A stretch of 64,000 bases of DNA from Vibrio sp. J1-1 (GTDB taxonomy: Bacteria > Pseudomonadota > Gammaproteobacteria > Enterobacterales > Vibrionaceae): contig NZ_JAKKCM010000008.1 of the NCBI RefSeq assembly GCF_021728395.1, positions 62,001-126,000 on the forward strand. Reading direction: 5' to 3'. Under the pieces are notes generated by a model. It searched no databases. It saw only the letters and a program-made list of their open reading frames with translations, and was not told where the DNA came from. Positions 1 through 8,715 of the stretch are shown here, one piece after another. The translations under genes and the position numbers were made by a program. Position 1 is the stretch's first letter. Each line of letters begins with the position of its first letter.

Positions 1-1542
1 ATCGTGAGCGAAGACAGTGGAACGGAAAACCGCGGGTTAGTAAGCCGAACGGTTATTCCTGTGTATAGTCGTTCTAACGATTTAATCGGCTTCTTGGACG
101 GAGGATTACTCCTCAACAACAGTACCGTGTTGGTAGACCAGATCCGCGACCTGATTTATCCCAATGTAAATGACCGATTACGACCAGTGGGTACCCTGAC
201 ACTGTTTCTGTCTGATTTACGTGTGAGCACCAACGTACCACTAGATAGTGAGCATCGTCTTGGCAGAGCGATTGGCACCAAAGTGAGTAACGAAGTGTCT
301 GAGCAAGTGCTAAGCAAAGGTGAGATGTGGGTAGGCCGGGCTTTCGTCTATGACGCTTGGTATATCACGGCTTACCAGCCCATTAAAGACCAGTATGATA
401 ACGTGATTGGCATGCTATATACCGGGTATTTAATGTGGCCATTTGTGAAAGCGTATATGACGAACATCGCGGAAGTCAGTCTTATAACCCTGATGCTGCT
501 TCTGATATCCGGAGTGATGGTGTATCGAGGTTCCCGCGATTTATTCCGACCAATTGAACGTATTCATAAGGTTGTAAAGCTGGTTCAACTGGGTAAAGAA
601 AAGCGTATTGGACCTTTAGGGCTAAATGACGATCATGAGCTGGCACAATTGGCGAAGCAGTTCGATAACATGCTGGACGCACTGCAAGAACGAAAGATAG
701 AGCTGAAGAATGCAGCCGCACAGTTAGAGTGTAAAGTTCAAGAACGTACGGCCAGTCTACGAGAAAAGACCCAAGAGCTAGAGTTACACATTCAGCTACT
801 GAATCAAACCCGGGACAAATTGGTGGTTCATGAAAAGCTCTCTGCCCTCGGAGAACTTACTGCGGGCATTGCCCACGAAATCAATAACCCAACGGCGGTG
901 ATCCTCGGCAATATCGAACTCATTCATTTTGAACTTGGTGAGGATGCGAGTCGGGTTCAAGAAGAAATTGACGCCATTCACGTGCAAATTGATCGCATTA
1001 GAAACATCACCCGTAGTTTGTTGCAATACAGCCGACAGGGTGGCGTACAAGATGAGATCACCTGGCAGCATGTCAACCCGATCATCGATGAGAGTATTAC
1101 CTTGGTTAAAACGGGAACGAAGAAGCGTGACGTTGAATTTGTTACCGACCTCCATGCTCATACTTCAGTCGAAATTAATCGCCACCATTTACTACAGATT
1201 TTGGTTAACTTACAGATGAATGCGATTCACGCCATGAACGGTAAAGGTAAGTTGGTCGTAACCAGCGATGACTGGATGGAAGGTAACGAGATCAGAGGTG
1301 CGGTTATCCACGTTGCAGACGAGGGCTGTGGTATCAAGCCAGAAAACGTGAGTCGTATTTTCTCTCCTTTCTACACAACTAAGCGTGATGGCACGGGCTT
1401 GGGGCTTTCTGTGTCTCAAAGTATTCTTAGCCAAACGGGTGGGGAGCTAAAAGTGGAGTCCGAGTGGGGCAAAGGCAGTGTATTCAGTATTTATCTGCCC
1501 AAAAAAGCTGATTTAATGCTCGAGGTCACCAACATCGCTTAA
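1..1542 (+). CDS. Cache-domain sensor histidine kinase (5' end cut off by window)
   Basis: Membrane sensor kinase of a two-component pair. The reading frame is open to base 1, so the true start, first membrane helix and part of the sensor lie upstream; the GTG at 4 is only the first possible start in view. Visible parts in order: an extracytoplasmic cache-type sensor (about residues 1-150), one membrane helix (about 157-175), a HAMP-like linker, a coiled coil (about 225-270), the HisKA dimerisation domain with phosphoacceptor His near residue 291 in an AHEINNP box, and an ATPase domain with the N box (NAIHAM), DEGCGI and GTGLGL motifs. No receiver domain follows, so the partner regulator must be encoded elsewhere, probably upstream. 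The ligand is unknown. Confidence 0.85.
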   Translation: MVSEDSGTENRGLVSRTVIPVYSRSNDLIGFLDGGLLLNNSTVLVDQIRDLIYPNVNDRLRPVGTLTLFLSDLRVSTNVPLDSEHRLGRAIGTKVSNEVSEQVLSKGEMWVGRAFVYDAWYITAYQPIKDQYDNVIGMLYTGYLMWPFVKAYMTNIAEVSLITLMLLLISGVMVYRGSRDLFRPIERIHKVVKLVQLGKEKRIGPLGLNDDHELAQLAKQFDNMLDALQERKIELKNAAAQLECKVQERTASLREKTQELELHIQLLNQTRDKLVVHEKLSALGELTAGIAHEINNPTAVILGNIELIHFELGEDASRVQEEIDAIHVQIDRIRNITRSLLQYSRQGGVQDEITWQHVNPIIDESITLVKTGTKKRDVEFVTDLHAHTSVEINRHHLLQILVNLQMNAIHAMNGKGKLVVTSDDWMEGNEIRGAVIHVADEGCGIKPENVSRIFSPFYTTKRDGTGLGLSVSQSILSQTGGELKVESEWGKGSVFSIYLPKKADLMLEVTNIA

Positions 1543-1683
1543 TCAGTACTGATTACTTACCGTTATATGCATAAATCAAAGGTGTTCTGAATAATTAATA
1601 AAAACAAAACTTGCAGTGTGTAGCCTTAACAAGTACCGTTGCCCGGTTTTTATAAATACACTCAAATTGCTAAGGTAAAGGTT

Positions 1684-3276
1684 TTGATCTCCACAGCGAA
1701 TATTACTCAACAATTCGGCGCTAAGCCGCTATTCGAAAACATCTCAGTTAAGTTCGGCGAAGGTAACCGCTACGGCTTAATTGGCGCTAACGGTTGTGGT
1801 AAGTCAACCTTTATGAAAATCCTCAGCGGCGAGCTTGAGCAAACCAGTGGTAACGTAAGTTACGACCCAAACGAGCGTGTTGCAAAACTGAATCAGGATC
1901 AGTTCGCATACGAAGAGTTCACGGTTATCGATACGGTAATTATGGGCCACAAAGAGTTGTGGGAAGTAAAGAAAGAGCGTGACCGCATTTACTCTCTTGC
2001 TGAGATGAGTGAAGAGGACGGCATGAAAGTCGCTGACCTTGAAGTTCAGTTTGCGGAAATGGACGGCTACATGGCAGAAGCAAAAGCCGGTGAGCTACTT
2101 CTTGCTGTGGGCATCCCAATGGAACAGCACTTCGGCCTGATGAGCGAAGTCGCTCCAGGCTGGAAACTTCGTGTGCTTCTAGCACAGGTTCTGTTTGCTG
2201 ACCCAGATATCATGCTGCTTGACGAACCGACCAACAACTTGGATATGGACACTATCCGTTGGTTGGAAGATACGCTTAATGCGCGTAACTGCACCATGAT
2301 CATCATCTCGCACGACCGCCACTTCTTAAACTCAGTATGTACCCATATGGCTGACTTGGATTACGGTGAGCTGCGTGTTTATCCTGGTAACTACGACGAG
2401 TACATGACCGCGGCTTCGCAAGTTCGCGAACGTCTGCTAAGCGACAACGCGAAGAAAAAAGCGCAAATCGCTGAGCTACAAACCTTCGTTGCACGTTTCT
2501 CTGCAAACGCATCGAAAGCAAAACAAGCAACGTCACGTGCTAAGCAAATTGATAAGATCAAACTGGATGAAGTTAAGGCGTCTAGCCGTCAAAACCCATT
2601 CATTCGTTTTGAACAATCTAAAGAGCTATTCCGTAACGCTCTGATTGTTGAAAACTTCAGCCAAGGCTTTGAACACGACCTGTTTTCAAACTTTAACGCT
2701 ATCTTTGAAGTAGGTGAGCGAGTTGCGATTATCGGTGAAAACGGTGTGGGTAAAACAACACTGTTGAACACGTTGGCTGGTGTTCTTGAACCACGTACAG
2801 GCATGTACAAATGGTCTGAGAACTCAAACATTGGTTACTACGCGCAAGACCACGCGCATGATTTTGCAGAAGACTTAAACTTGACAGACTGGATGGGTCA
2901 ATGGCGTCAGGAAGGTGATGACGAACAAGTAGTGCGTAGTTTCCTTGGTCGTATGCTGTTTGGCCAGGATGACATCAAGAAGTCGGTAAAAGTGCTATCA
3001 GGTGGTGAGCAGGGCCGTATGTTACTTGGTAAGATCATGATGCACAAACCAAACATGTTGCTAATGGACGAACCAACAAACCACATGGATATGGAATCCA
3101 TCGAATCTCTAAACACGGCACTAGAACAGTACAAAGGCACCTTGTTCTTCGTATCTCATGACCGTGTATTTGTTGACTCGCTGGCTACGCGTATTCTTGA
3201 AATTCGTGACGGTAAAATCACAGACTTCAAAGGCACTTACTCTGAGTACCTAAAGTCGCGTGGTATTGACGGCTAA
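1684..3276 (+). CDS. ybiT: ABC-F family ATPase YbiT
   Basis: Cytoplasmic ABC-F protein with two ATPase domains and no membrane part; the family acts on the ribosome. Visible motifs: first Walker [10 protein letters not shown], a signature region that departs from the usual LSGG (EVAPGWKLR, as in E. coli YbiT), Walker B with [10 protein letters not shown], the inter-domain linker rich in Lys/Ala (about residues 235-315), second Walker [10 protein letters not shown], signature LSGGEQ and Walker [12 protein letters not shown]. It aligns with E. coli YbiT almost end to end from memory. I place the start at TTG 1684, not the upstream TTG 1639: AAGG and AAAGG ribosome-binding sequences lie just upstream and E. 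coli YbiT begins at the same place (about 530 residues). Single gene with its own terminator. Confidence 0.93.
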   Translation: MISTANITQQFGAKPLFENISVKFGEGNRYGLIGANGCGKSTFMKILSGELEQTSGNVSYDPNERVAKLNQDQFAYEEFTVIDTVIMGHKELWEVKKERDRIYSLAEMSEEDGMKVADLEVQFAEMDGYMAEAKAGELLLAVGIPMEQHFGLMSEVAPGWKLRVLLAQVLFADPDIMLLDEPTNNLDMDTIRWLEDTLNARNCTMIIISHDRHFLNSVCTHMADLDYGELRVYPGNYDEYMTAASQVRERLLSDNAKKKAQIAELQTFVARFSANASKAKQATSRAKQIDKIKLDEVKASSRQNPFIRFEQSKELFRNALIVENFSQGFEHDLFSNFNAIFEVGERVAIIGENGVGKTTLLNTLAGVLEPRTGMYKWSENSNIGYYAQDHAHDFAEDLNLTDWMGQWRQEGDDEQVVRSFLGRMLFGQDDIKKSVKVLSGGEQGRMLLGKIMMHKPNMLLMDEPTNHMDMESIESLNTALEQYKGTLFFVSHDRVFVDSLATRILEIRDGKITDFKGTYSEYLKSRGIDG

Positions 3277-3306
3277 TACAACGTCTAAAGCGAACCTTTA
3301 AACACT

Positions 3307-3335
3307 AAAAAGACCTCACAAAGAGGTCTTTTTTT
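3307..3335 (+). terminator. Rho-independent terminator after ybiT
   Basis: Stem AAAAAGACCTC / GAGGTCTTTTT with a four-base loop and a run of seven T, 30 bases after the ybiT stop. Confidence 0.9.
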
Positions 3336-3347
3336 ACGTTTGTATGT

Positions 3348-3467
3348 CTAATCCTTAAATTGACCGGTTAGGTAAGCATAAATCCCAACCACAGCGAATG
3401 TAATAATCATCGAAACCATGATGCCACTTGGAGTAAGCAAAAAGTTCCAAAGCTGGTCATTGTTCAT
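3348..3467 (-). CDS. Small single-helix membrane protein (DUF3149-like)
   Basis: A 39-residue protein beginning MNNDQLWNFLLTPSG, with one hydrophobic helix (about residues 14-33) and a short polar tail ending GQFKD. The start is supported by AAAGGATG upstream of the ATG at 3467. Size, helix position and the N-terminal LLxxPSG pattern match the small DUF3149 proteins of Vibrio and relatives, whose function is unknown. It lies alone between the ybiT terminator and fdhD, reading toward ybiT. Confidence 0.7.
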   Translation of the reverse strand: MNNDQLWNFLLTPSGIMVSMIITFAVVGIYAYLTGQFKD

Positions 3468-3593
3468 AGTTCACATCCTTTGTGAATAAACGGTATTAGC
3501 GATACTAATCGCAGTAAATATTGGCAATAAAAATACCCAATCACATATTGGCTGCGATCCATGTAAGTTTACACCAAACTTTGCGTTTGCGAA

Positions 3594-4424
3594 TTATTCG
3601 TTATTACTGCCTTTTACATCAAACTGAATTTTTTCCGCGCCAGTGAACACTTGGAAACGCAACCCTTTTGCACGTGCGATCGTGGTAATACCGTATTGTC
3701 TGGCGAGATCTAACCCCATCTGGGTCACACCAGAGCGAGAAAGAAGAACAGGGATGCCCATTTGAGCCACTTTAATCACCATCTCGGATGTAAGGCGCCC
3801 TGTTGTATAGAATATTTTGTCATCGCCCGTTTCCTGATTTAACCACATCTCTCCGGCAAGCGTATCAACTGCGTTGTGACGGCCAACATCTTCCACAAAC
3901 GACAGCACTTCGTTCCCTTTACAAATTGCACATCCATGCACCGCACCTGCTTTTCGGTATGTATCGTTGTAATGTGTCAATGCTTCAAGCGTTGCATAGA
4001 TTTCTGACTGTTTAAGCGGTACTTGCGGAACCTGATAGTTCTCTAATTGTTTCATCACGTTTCCGTACATGGTGCCTTGGCCACAACCTGAGGTGACGGT
4101 TTTCTTTTTCAATGCGCCTTCTAGATGCTCGGTATTTTCTTTAGTGATCACTGCTGCCGAATGCGTTTCCCAATCAATAATGACTGACTCTATCGCTTCC
4201 GGATCAGATAAGAAGCTTTGATTCTTTAAGTAGCCCAAGACTAAGGCGTCTGGACGGGAGCCTATCGTCATCAGCGTCACAATTTCTTTCCAGTTCAGCA
4301 TTACGGTAAGAGGTCTTTCGCAGGCAATCTGTTTCGTCAGCTTTTCACCATATTCGTCGTATACATCGACTTCGATAGTCTGCAGGGGATTTTCACTGGT
4401 TTTAATAATATTTGGTTTTACCAC
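3594..4424 (-). CDS. fdhD: Formate dehydrogenase accessory sulfurtransferase FdhD
   Basis: FdhD carries sulfur from IscS to the molybdenum cofactor of formate dehydrogenase and is needed for activity. The 276-residue length fits. Visible family signatures: the flexible-loop motif SGCGQGT (about residues 112-118), GAVHGCAICK, the VGRHNAVDT motif, GRLTSEMV and LLSRSGVT. The start is GTG at 4424 with AGGA upstream. The loop motif has only one cysteine (CGQG) where E. coli FdhD has CxxC, so sulfur transfer would rely on one loop cysteine. The gene diverges from the formate dehydrogenase cluster it serves. Confidence 0.93.
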   Translation of the reverse strand: MVKPNIIKTSENPLQTIEVDVYDEYGEKLTKQIACERPLTVMLNWKEIVTLMTIGSRPDALVLGYLKNQSFLSDPEAIESVIIDWETHSAAVITKENTEHLEGALKKKTVTSGCGQGTMYGNVMKQLENYQVPQVPLKQSEIYATLEALTHYNDTYRKAGAVHGCAICKGNEVLSFVEDVGRHNAVDTLAGEMWLNQETGDDKIFYTTGRLTSEMVIKVAQMGIPVLLSRSGVTQMGLDLARQYGITTIARAKGLRFQVFTGAEKIQFDVKGSNNE

Positions 4425-4754
4425 AGTCTTGTCCTGTTCAGGGAAGGAGCTACTCGCTCACAAGGGTTCTTCTGTTTAATAAGAGGTTGAATAGCAAATC
4501 TCATTCCAACATAGCGTTTGAGGAAAAAAATGCGAGTGATTCACTCTGCTTAATACAAAAATTGAGAGTTCGCAGGAATGACACATGCAACCCATTGAGT
4601 TTCGACTAATTTAGTATTTATATCTATCGCTTCTCTTAGTAGTACAGCGGTTAATTTGGCGCGTTTATTGCTTCATAAACCTAACGTGGTTTGAAAGCAT
4701 AGGTCAGAATGTCCTTTTCGCCAATCAAATCAAATAAAGCAAGTTGGGTGAGTT
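4425..4754. other. Divergent intergenic region fdhD / DUF3305
   Basis: 330 bases without a gene between the divergent fdhD and DUF3305 starts, expected to hold both promoters. The clearest structure is a perfect 13-base palindrome GAGTGATTCACTC at 4534-4546, a possible operator. I see no FNR box of the TTGAT-N4-ATCAA type and no clear sigma-54 site. Confidence 0.5.
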
Positions 4755-5225
4755 ATGTCGGACAATAATAAAGAGTTAGAAAACATATATGAGAAAACCG
4801 AAGATTCATGGCCTATCGGCGTAGAACTGGTTGAGCATGAAATAATTACAGGAGCCTGGGTAACCACCCAATGGCAACTAACACAATTTGTACTGACGCC
4901 TAATAATGAAGACACCACCGATATTTGTCTTCTCCAATTACACAGAGATGAACGTACTGATTACCGATTTAACCTTAGCTCTCAAACCCCAAAACTCTTT
5001 CTCGTTATGGATAACCTAGACTCCAATGAGAAGCCAGCGATACAGCTTCTCACTGCCTCTCAAGCCGTAGCTGCTCGATATATGGATGGAGACAATTTAG
5101 TTTTATCTAATGACATGCCATTACCGGTACAAGCGTGGATGGAGGCCTTTATCGGACGCCATGGAGAAATGCTAGAGTTGAAAGGTAAGAAGCGCAAAGG
5201 AGCGGGTAGAGCAAATGGCAACTAG
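4755..5225 (+). CDS. DUF3305 family protein of the formate dehydrogenase cluster
   Basis: A 156-residue soluble protein with the N-terminal block WPIGVELVEHEIITGAWVTT and a C-terminal basic tail (KGKKRKGAGRANGN), recognised as DUF3305. I know of no defined biochemical role; the family is encoded next to formate dehydrogenase genes together with DUF3306. It overlaps the following DUF3306 gene by 11 bases (5215-5225), so the two are translationally coupled. A role in assembly or maturation of the dehydrogenase is inferred from context only. Confidence 0.8.
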   Translation: MSDNNKELENIYEKTEDSWPIGVELVEHEIITGAWVTTQWQLTQFVLTPNNEDTTDICLLQLHRDERTDYRFNLSSQTPKLFLVMDNLDSNEKPAIQLLTASQAVAARYMDGDNLVLSNDMPLPVQAWMEAFIGRHGEMLELKGKKRKGAGRANGN

Positions 5226-5829
5226 TCATGATTTTTTAAGCCGTTGGTCAAAACGTAAGTTAGAAGAACCTCAAAGCACTCACGAAGACGCCGAACTCAG
5301 TGACGAGACAAATACGGATGCGGTAGAAAGTCCTTCTACTAATAGTGTCTCTGGAAAATATTTGTCTGAAGAGAACTCGGCGACAGAGGAAAGCGAAACG
5401 GCTGTTAACGTTGACGAGCAAAAAACCGAAGGGATGTCGATTGCGAACCTATTGGTTTCAGAAGCGTCAGAAAGCGTAAAAAAAGCCGCTTTGCGCAAAC
5501 TGTTTTTATCAGAAGAGTTCAATGTCCGAGACGGGTTAGACGATTACGATGACGATTACAGTAATTTGAAGTCACTTTCAGAAGGTGTAGCAGAATCACT
5601 GCGAGACTGGGTGAAAGATAAAACTGAAGAAGACGCAACAATTGAAGACAATGAGGTGGCTGTGGTTCAAACAGAGGCTTCAGATGCTGATGAAAATGAG
5701 CAAGAAATCGTCGAACCTTCTCAAAATGAATCCGAACTGTATAAACATACAGTGGTAGATAAAAATGGCACTTCAGAGTCAGAATCGATATCAGAGCAAG
5801 TAGGACAAAATATACCACACAATAAATAG
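5215..5829 (+). CDS. DUF3306 family protein of the formate dehydrogenase cluster
   Basis: A 204-residue protein with the family start FLSRWSKRKLE, a central block KKAALRKLFLSEEFNVRDGLDDYDDDY split here over residues 90-115, and long acidic, Ser/Glu-rich, probably disordered stretches on both sides. Recognised as DUF3306, the usual partner of DUF3305. No enzyme motif, membrane helix or signal peptide is visible. Start ATG 5215 lies inside the DUF3305 reading frame; a terminator follows at 5856. Confidence 0.8.
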   Translation: MATSHDFLSRWSKRKLEEPQSTHEDAELSDETNTDAVESPSTNSVSGKYLSEENSATEESETAVNVDEQKTEGMSIANLLVSEASESVKKAALRKLFLSEEFNVRDGLDDYDDDYSNLKSLSEGVAESLRDWVKDKTEEDATIEDNEVAVVQTEASDADENEQEIVEPSQNESELYKHTVVDKNGTSESESISEQVGQNIPHNK

Positions 5830-5855
5830 GTACATTTTGACTAAACACTTAAATG

Positions 5856-5890
5856 GCCGGGTGGGACATATTGTCTCATTCGGCTTTTTT
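5856..5890 (+). terminator. Rho-independent terminator after DUF3306
   Basis: Imperfect hairpin GCCGGGTGGGAC / GTCTCATTCGGC followed by six T. It separates the DUF3305-DUF3306 pair from the polyferredoxin operon. Confidence 0.75.
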
Positions 5891-6133
5891 GTTACATGAA
5901 ACCAATCAAAAACCTAATAAGCCATTGAAAATAAACAAAATTAAAATTGGCATGACGATTGCTAATTGAGTGGTATTACCAATCTTCTTGTAAATGTATC
6001 GATTGACTGAGTTTTGCTATGAGCCCTGATGCTCCATACAAAACAGCTTATGTATAAGTTAATCAGCAGAATCTACCGCGCTAACTACAATGAAAGATGG
6101 AAGATTATCCATGTTGATAAATGGAAACGAGCA

Positions 6134-7795
6134 ATGTTGAAACAACTATTAGAACAAACGACTTCCAGTAACGGTAAAGCAAGGCTATTTGCTTTTGAAA
6201 ATACCATCGAGTTGACAAACCTGATCCCACCGACGGTGAGCTACGAAAGTGGCGGTAACACCTTAATTGTCGGTCCGACTGCGATCATTGAAAGTGCTGC
6301 TGCTCAATTATCACAAATGAACAGCCTTACGTTGCTGTCTACTGACGGAGAAAAGGGAACCCATAGTGCGCTTTACTATGCAAACTCAGTCCAGGTTTCT
6401 GGTTTCCTAGGTACATTTGAAGTACTTATTGAAAATAATGGTTCGACAAACAATCTAGCTAAAGTGGCGATTAATACGGATTGTTTTGACGTCGTTCTCG
6501 ATCTTTGCCTTAACAGCTGTATGTCTGAAGAAGTACCTGCTCCGGGTTATTACCCAGTCGGTCGCGGTTACCCAAAACTGGCAGAAGCGTTGGAAGAAAT
6601 TCCTACATTGATGGGGACATTTGATAAGCCGAAGTTTTTCCGCTTAGATACCGACTTGTGTGCGCACAGTTCTCGAGGCGTAAAAGGTTGTGAGCGTTGT
6701 GTTGATGCCTGTCCGGCGGGGGCGCTATCCAGTGAAGGTAGTCCGAAAACTGGGCATCGTATCGAAATAAACCCGTACCTGTGTCAGGGGGTCGGGACCT
6801 GTGCAACAGCATGTCCTACAGAAGCGATTCATTACGCACTCCCAAATCCAGAAGATACGCAAAAATTCATCGAACGTACGTTAGCCAATTATGAAAAAGC
6901 AGGTGGTGTCGATCCTATCGTGCTGATTTGTAGTTCACGCCATGAAACATACAACGTGATGGCTTTAAAAGCGCTTCCAGATAACGTCATTCCAATTGTG
7001 GTTGAAGAGCTTCCGTCTGTTGGTATCGATACGTGGTTTGCCGCGCTAGTAAATGGTGCGACCCAAGTTCTGTTTGCAGCTTCACGTTTTATGCCTCCAA
7101 CTATTCTACGCGTACTCAATAGTGAAGTCGGTATTGCACAAGAGTTTTTAGATCAACTAGGTATTGCAAAAGAAACCATCGATATCCTGTATTTGGAGTC
7201 TCTGCGTGAGGGGGCACCGGCACTGTGTACGGATTCCTTCGACTTAGCGGTAGGAGAACTACAAGGTAATAAACGTCAGCGTCTTTTTACTGCGCTGGAT
7301 GCGTTATCTGCATCGCGTATCCCTGTCGATAATGTCGTTGAATTACCGGGCAATGCGCCTTATGGCTCGGTTTCTTGTGAAAGTAAAGATTGTACCTTGT
7401 GCATGAGCTGTGTTGCTGTGTGTCCGACTCGCGCATTACATACTGATGGCCAGTCTCCATCACTTAAATTTATTGAACAAGATTGTATTCAATGTGGCTT
7501 ATGTGAAAAAGCATGTCCAGAAAATGTACTTACGTTAACGTCTCGTATGAACTGGGTAAAAGAAGACCGTCAGAAAGCAGTCGTAATTCACCAAGAGAAA
7601 GCGGCGGAGTGTCTTCGTTGCCACAAACCTTTCGCACCTCAATCCATGATCGACATGCTGCAAAACAAGCTGCGTGGACATTCTCATTTTACTGATGAAG
7701 CCGCTATCAACCGTATCGCAATGTGTGAAGACTGCCGCGTGGCCGATATGTTTGAGTCGATGGCCTCTGACCCATTGCAACAACTCAAGTATTAG
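6134..7795 (+). CDS. Polyferredoxin (4Fe-4S binding protein) of the formate dehydrogenase cluster
   Basis: Soluble iron-sulfur protein with several ferredoxin cysteine sets: CERCVDACP and CQGVGTCATACP in the first half, CTLCMSCVAVCP and CIQCGLCEKACP in the second, plus CLRCHKPF and CEDCR pairs near the C terminus. It most likely passes electrons in, or helps mature, the neighbouring dehydrogenase; the exact role is not known. The frame is open from 6029, but I prefer ATG 6134 (553 residues, product MLKQLLEQ...) because the upstream 35 residues are not typical and GGAAACGAG precedes 6134. It is first in the operon that continues into the TorD-like gene 9 bases downstream. Confidence 0.83.
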   Translation: MLKQLLEQTTSSNGKARLFAFENTIELTNLIPPTVSYESGGNTLIVGPTAIIESAAAQLSQMNSLTLLSTDGEKGTHSALYYANSVQVSGFLGTFEVLIENNGSTNNLAKVAINTDCFDVVLDLCLNSCMSEEVPAPGYYPVGRGYPKLAEALEEIPTLMGTFDKPKFFRLDTDLCAHSSRGVKGCERCVDACPAGALSSEGSPKTGHRIEINPYLCQGVGTCATACPTEAIHYALPNPEDTQKFIERTLANYEKAGGVDPIVLICSSRHETYNVMALKALPDNVIPIVVEELPSVGIDTWFAALVNGATQVLFAASRFMPPTILRVLNSEVGIAQEFLDQLGIAKETIDILYLESLREGAPALCTDSFDLAVGELQGNKRQRLFTALDALSASRIPVDNVVELPGNAPYGSVSCESKDCTLCMSCVAVCPTRALHTDGQSPSLKFIEQDCIQCGLCEKACPENVLTLTSRMNWVKEDRQKAVVIHQEKAAECLRCHKPFAPQSMIDMLQNKLRGHSHFTDEAAINRIAMCEDCRVADMFESMASDPLQQLKY

Positions 7796-7804
7796 GAGCT
7801 CACA

Positions 7805-8431
7805 GTGGAAAAGCAGCAAGAACAAACACTGAGAACAGAAATATACCTGATCTTATCCGCGCTTTTTCGTAGTGCGCCAACGGAAGAGATGCTTGAGTTT
7901 CTGAAATCTCTGGAAGTGGAACCTTCAGCGAGTGCGATGCAGCAAGCATGGCTTGCACTTCAGCTAGCGGCTGAAAAAGCCGAGCGAGAAGCGATTGAAG
8001 ATGAATATCAAGATCTCTTTATCGGTATTGGTCGTGGTGAAGTCGTTCCATTCGGATCATGGCACCGTACAGGTTCAATGATGGAAAAGCCGCTAGCGGA
8101 TATTCGCCACGATTTAGATTTACTGGGCATTGAGCGCGCTGAAAACGTGAAAGAACCAGAAGATCACATTTCAGCACTTTGTGAAGTGATGGCCATGCTG
8201 ACTGATGAAGAAGAGGGCTTGCAACAAGCCGTGTTTAACAAACATCTCGCCCCTTGGTTTAACGCATTCACTCGCCAGTTAGAAAATGCAGAAAGTGCAA
8301 ACTTCTATAAACCAGCTGCTCAGCTTTGCAACGCATTTCTAACGCTTGAGCAGGTGCGGTTTAGCGAGAATACAAAGAGCAGTAAAGCCAAATTAAAAAT
8401 TGATGTGAAAAACGTCACTGATTACGAGTAA
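7805..8431 (+). CDS. TorD/DmsD-family redox enzyme chaperone
   Basis: A 208-residue cytoplasmic, helix-rich protein that fits the TorD family of chaperones, which bind the Tat signal of molybdoenzymes until the cofactor is loaded. Seen: the block EDEYQDLFIGIGRGEVVPFGSWHRTG, here at about residues 72-97, which contains the family Y-x-x-L-F-x-G...P-x-x-S pattern, and EPEDHISALCEVM, matching the conserved PDHI..E..F region. Start GTG at 7805 with AGGAG just upstream. The likely client is the catalytic subunit encoded two genes downstream. Confidence 0.87.
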   Translation: MEKQQEQTLRTEIYLILSALFRSAPTEEMLEFLKSLEVEPSASAMQQAWLALQLAAEKAEREAIEDEYQDLFIGIGRGEVVPFGSWHRTGSMMEKPLADIRHDLDLLGIERAENVKEPEDHISALCEVMAMLTDEEEGLQQAVFNKHLAPWFNAFTRQLENAESANFYKPAAQLCNAFLTLEQVRFSENTKSSKAKLKIDVKNVTDYE

Positions 8432-8501
8432 TCAAGCAGTACAAAGTCATATTGATAGAGAGGCATGATCCTCCAAAGATCTACCGGAAGGTAAGGAAGC
8501 A

Positions 8502-8705
8502 ATGATGAAAGATAATAAAGAAATAAACTCAAGCCGTAGGGAGCTATTAAAAGGCTTCACAACCGCTGCCGTTGCTGGTGCTGTCGTCGCTGGAACCACG
8601 AAAGTGGCAAACGCGTCGGAAACGGTTGAGTCTTCTGAAAAAGACGTGAAGAAGAAAGGGTACCGTGAAACTCAACACATTCGTGATTACTACGACACAC
8701 TTTAG
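8502..8705 (+). CDS. Small Tat-signal protein of formate dehydrogenase (FdhX type)
   Basis: A 67-residue protein with a twin-arginine signal (SSRRELLKGF, Arg-Arg at residues 12-13), a hydrophobic core and a probable AxA cleavage site, leaving a short charged tail ending HIRDYYDTL. Such mini-proteins sit directly before the catalytic subunit in Vibrio and Shewanella formate dehydrogenase operons and are called FdhX in Shewanella. It may travel with the holoenzyme as a small subunit; its function is not established. The catalytic subunit starts 10 bases after its stop, with AGGAGG in between. Confidence 0.82.
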   Translation: MMKDNKEINSSRRELLKGFTTAAVAGAVVAGTTKVANASETVESSEKDVKKKGYRETQHIRDYYDTL

Positions 8706-8715
8706 GAGGTAAGAG

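Noticed and set aside
6029-6133. N-terminal extension of the polyferredoxin from ATG 6029
   Set aside because: The extra 35 residues are unlike the protein family and have no clear ribosome-binding site; the ATG at 6134 gives a normal N terminus. Not fully excluded.
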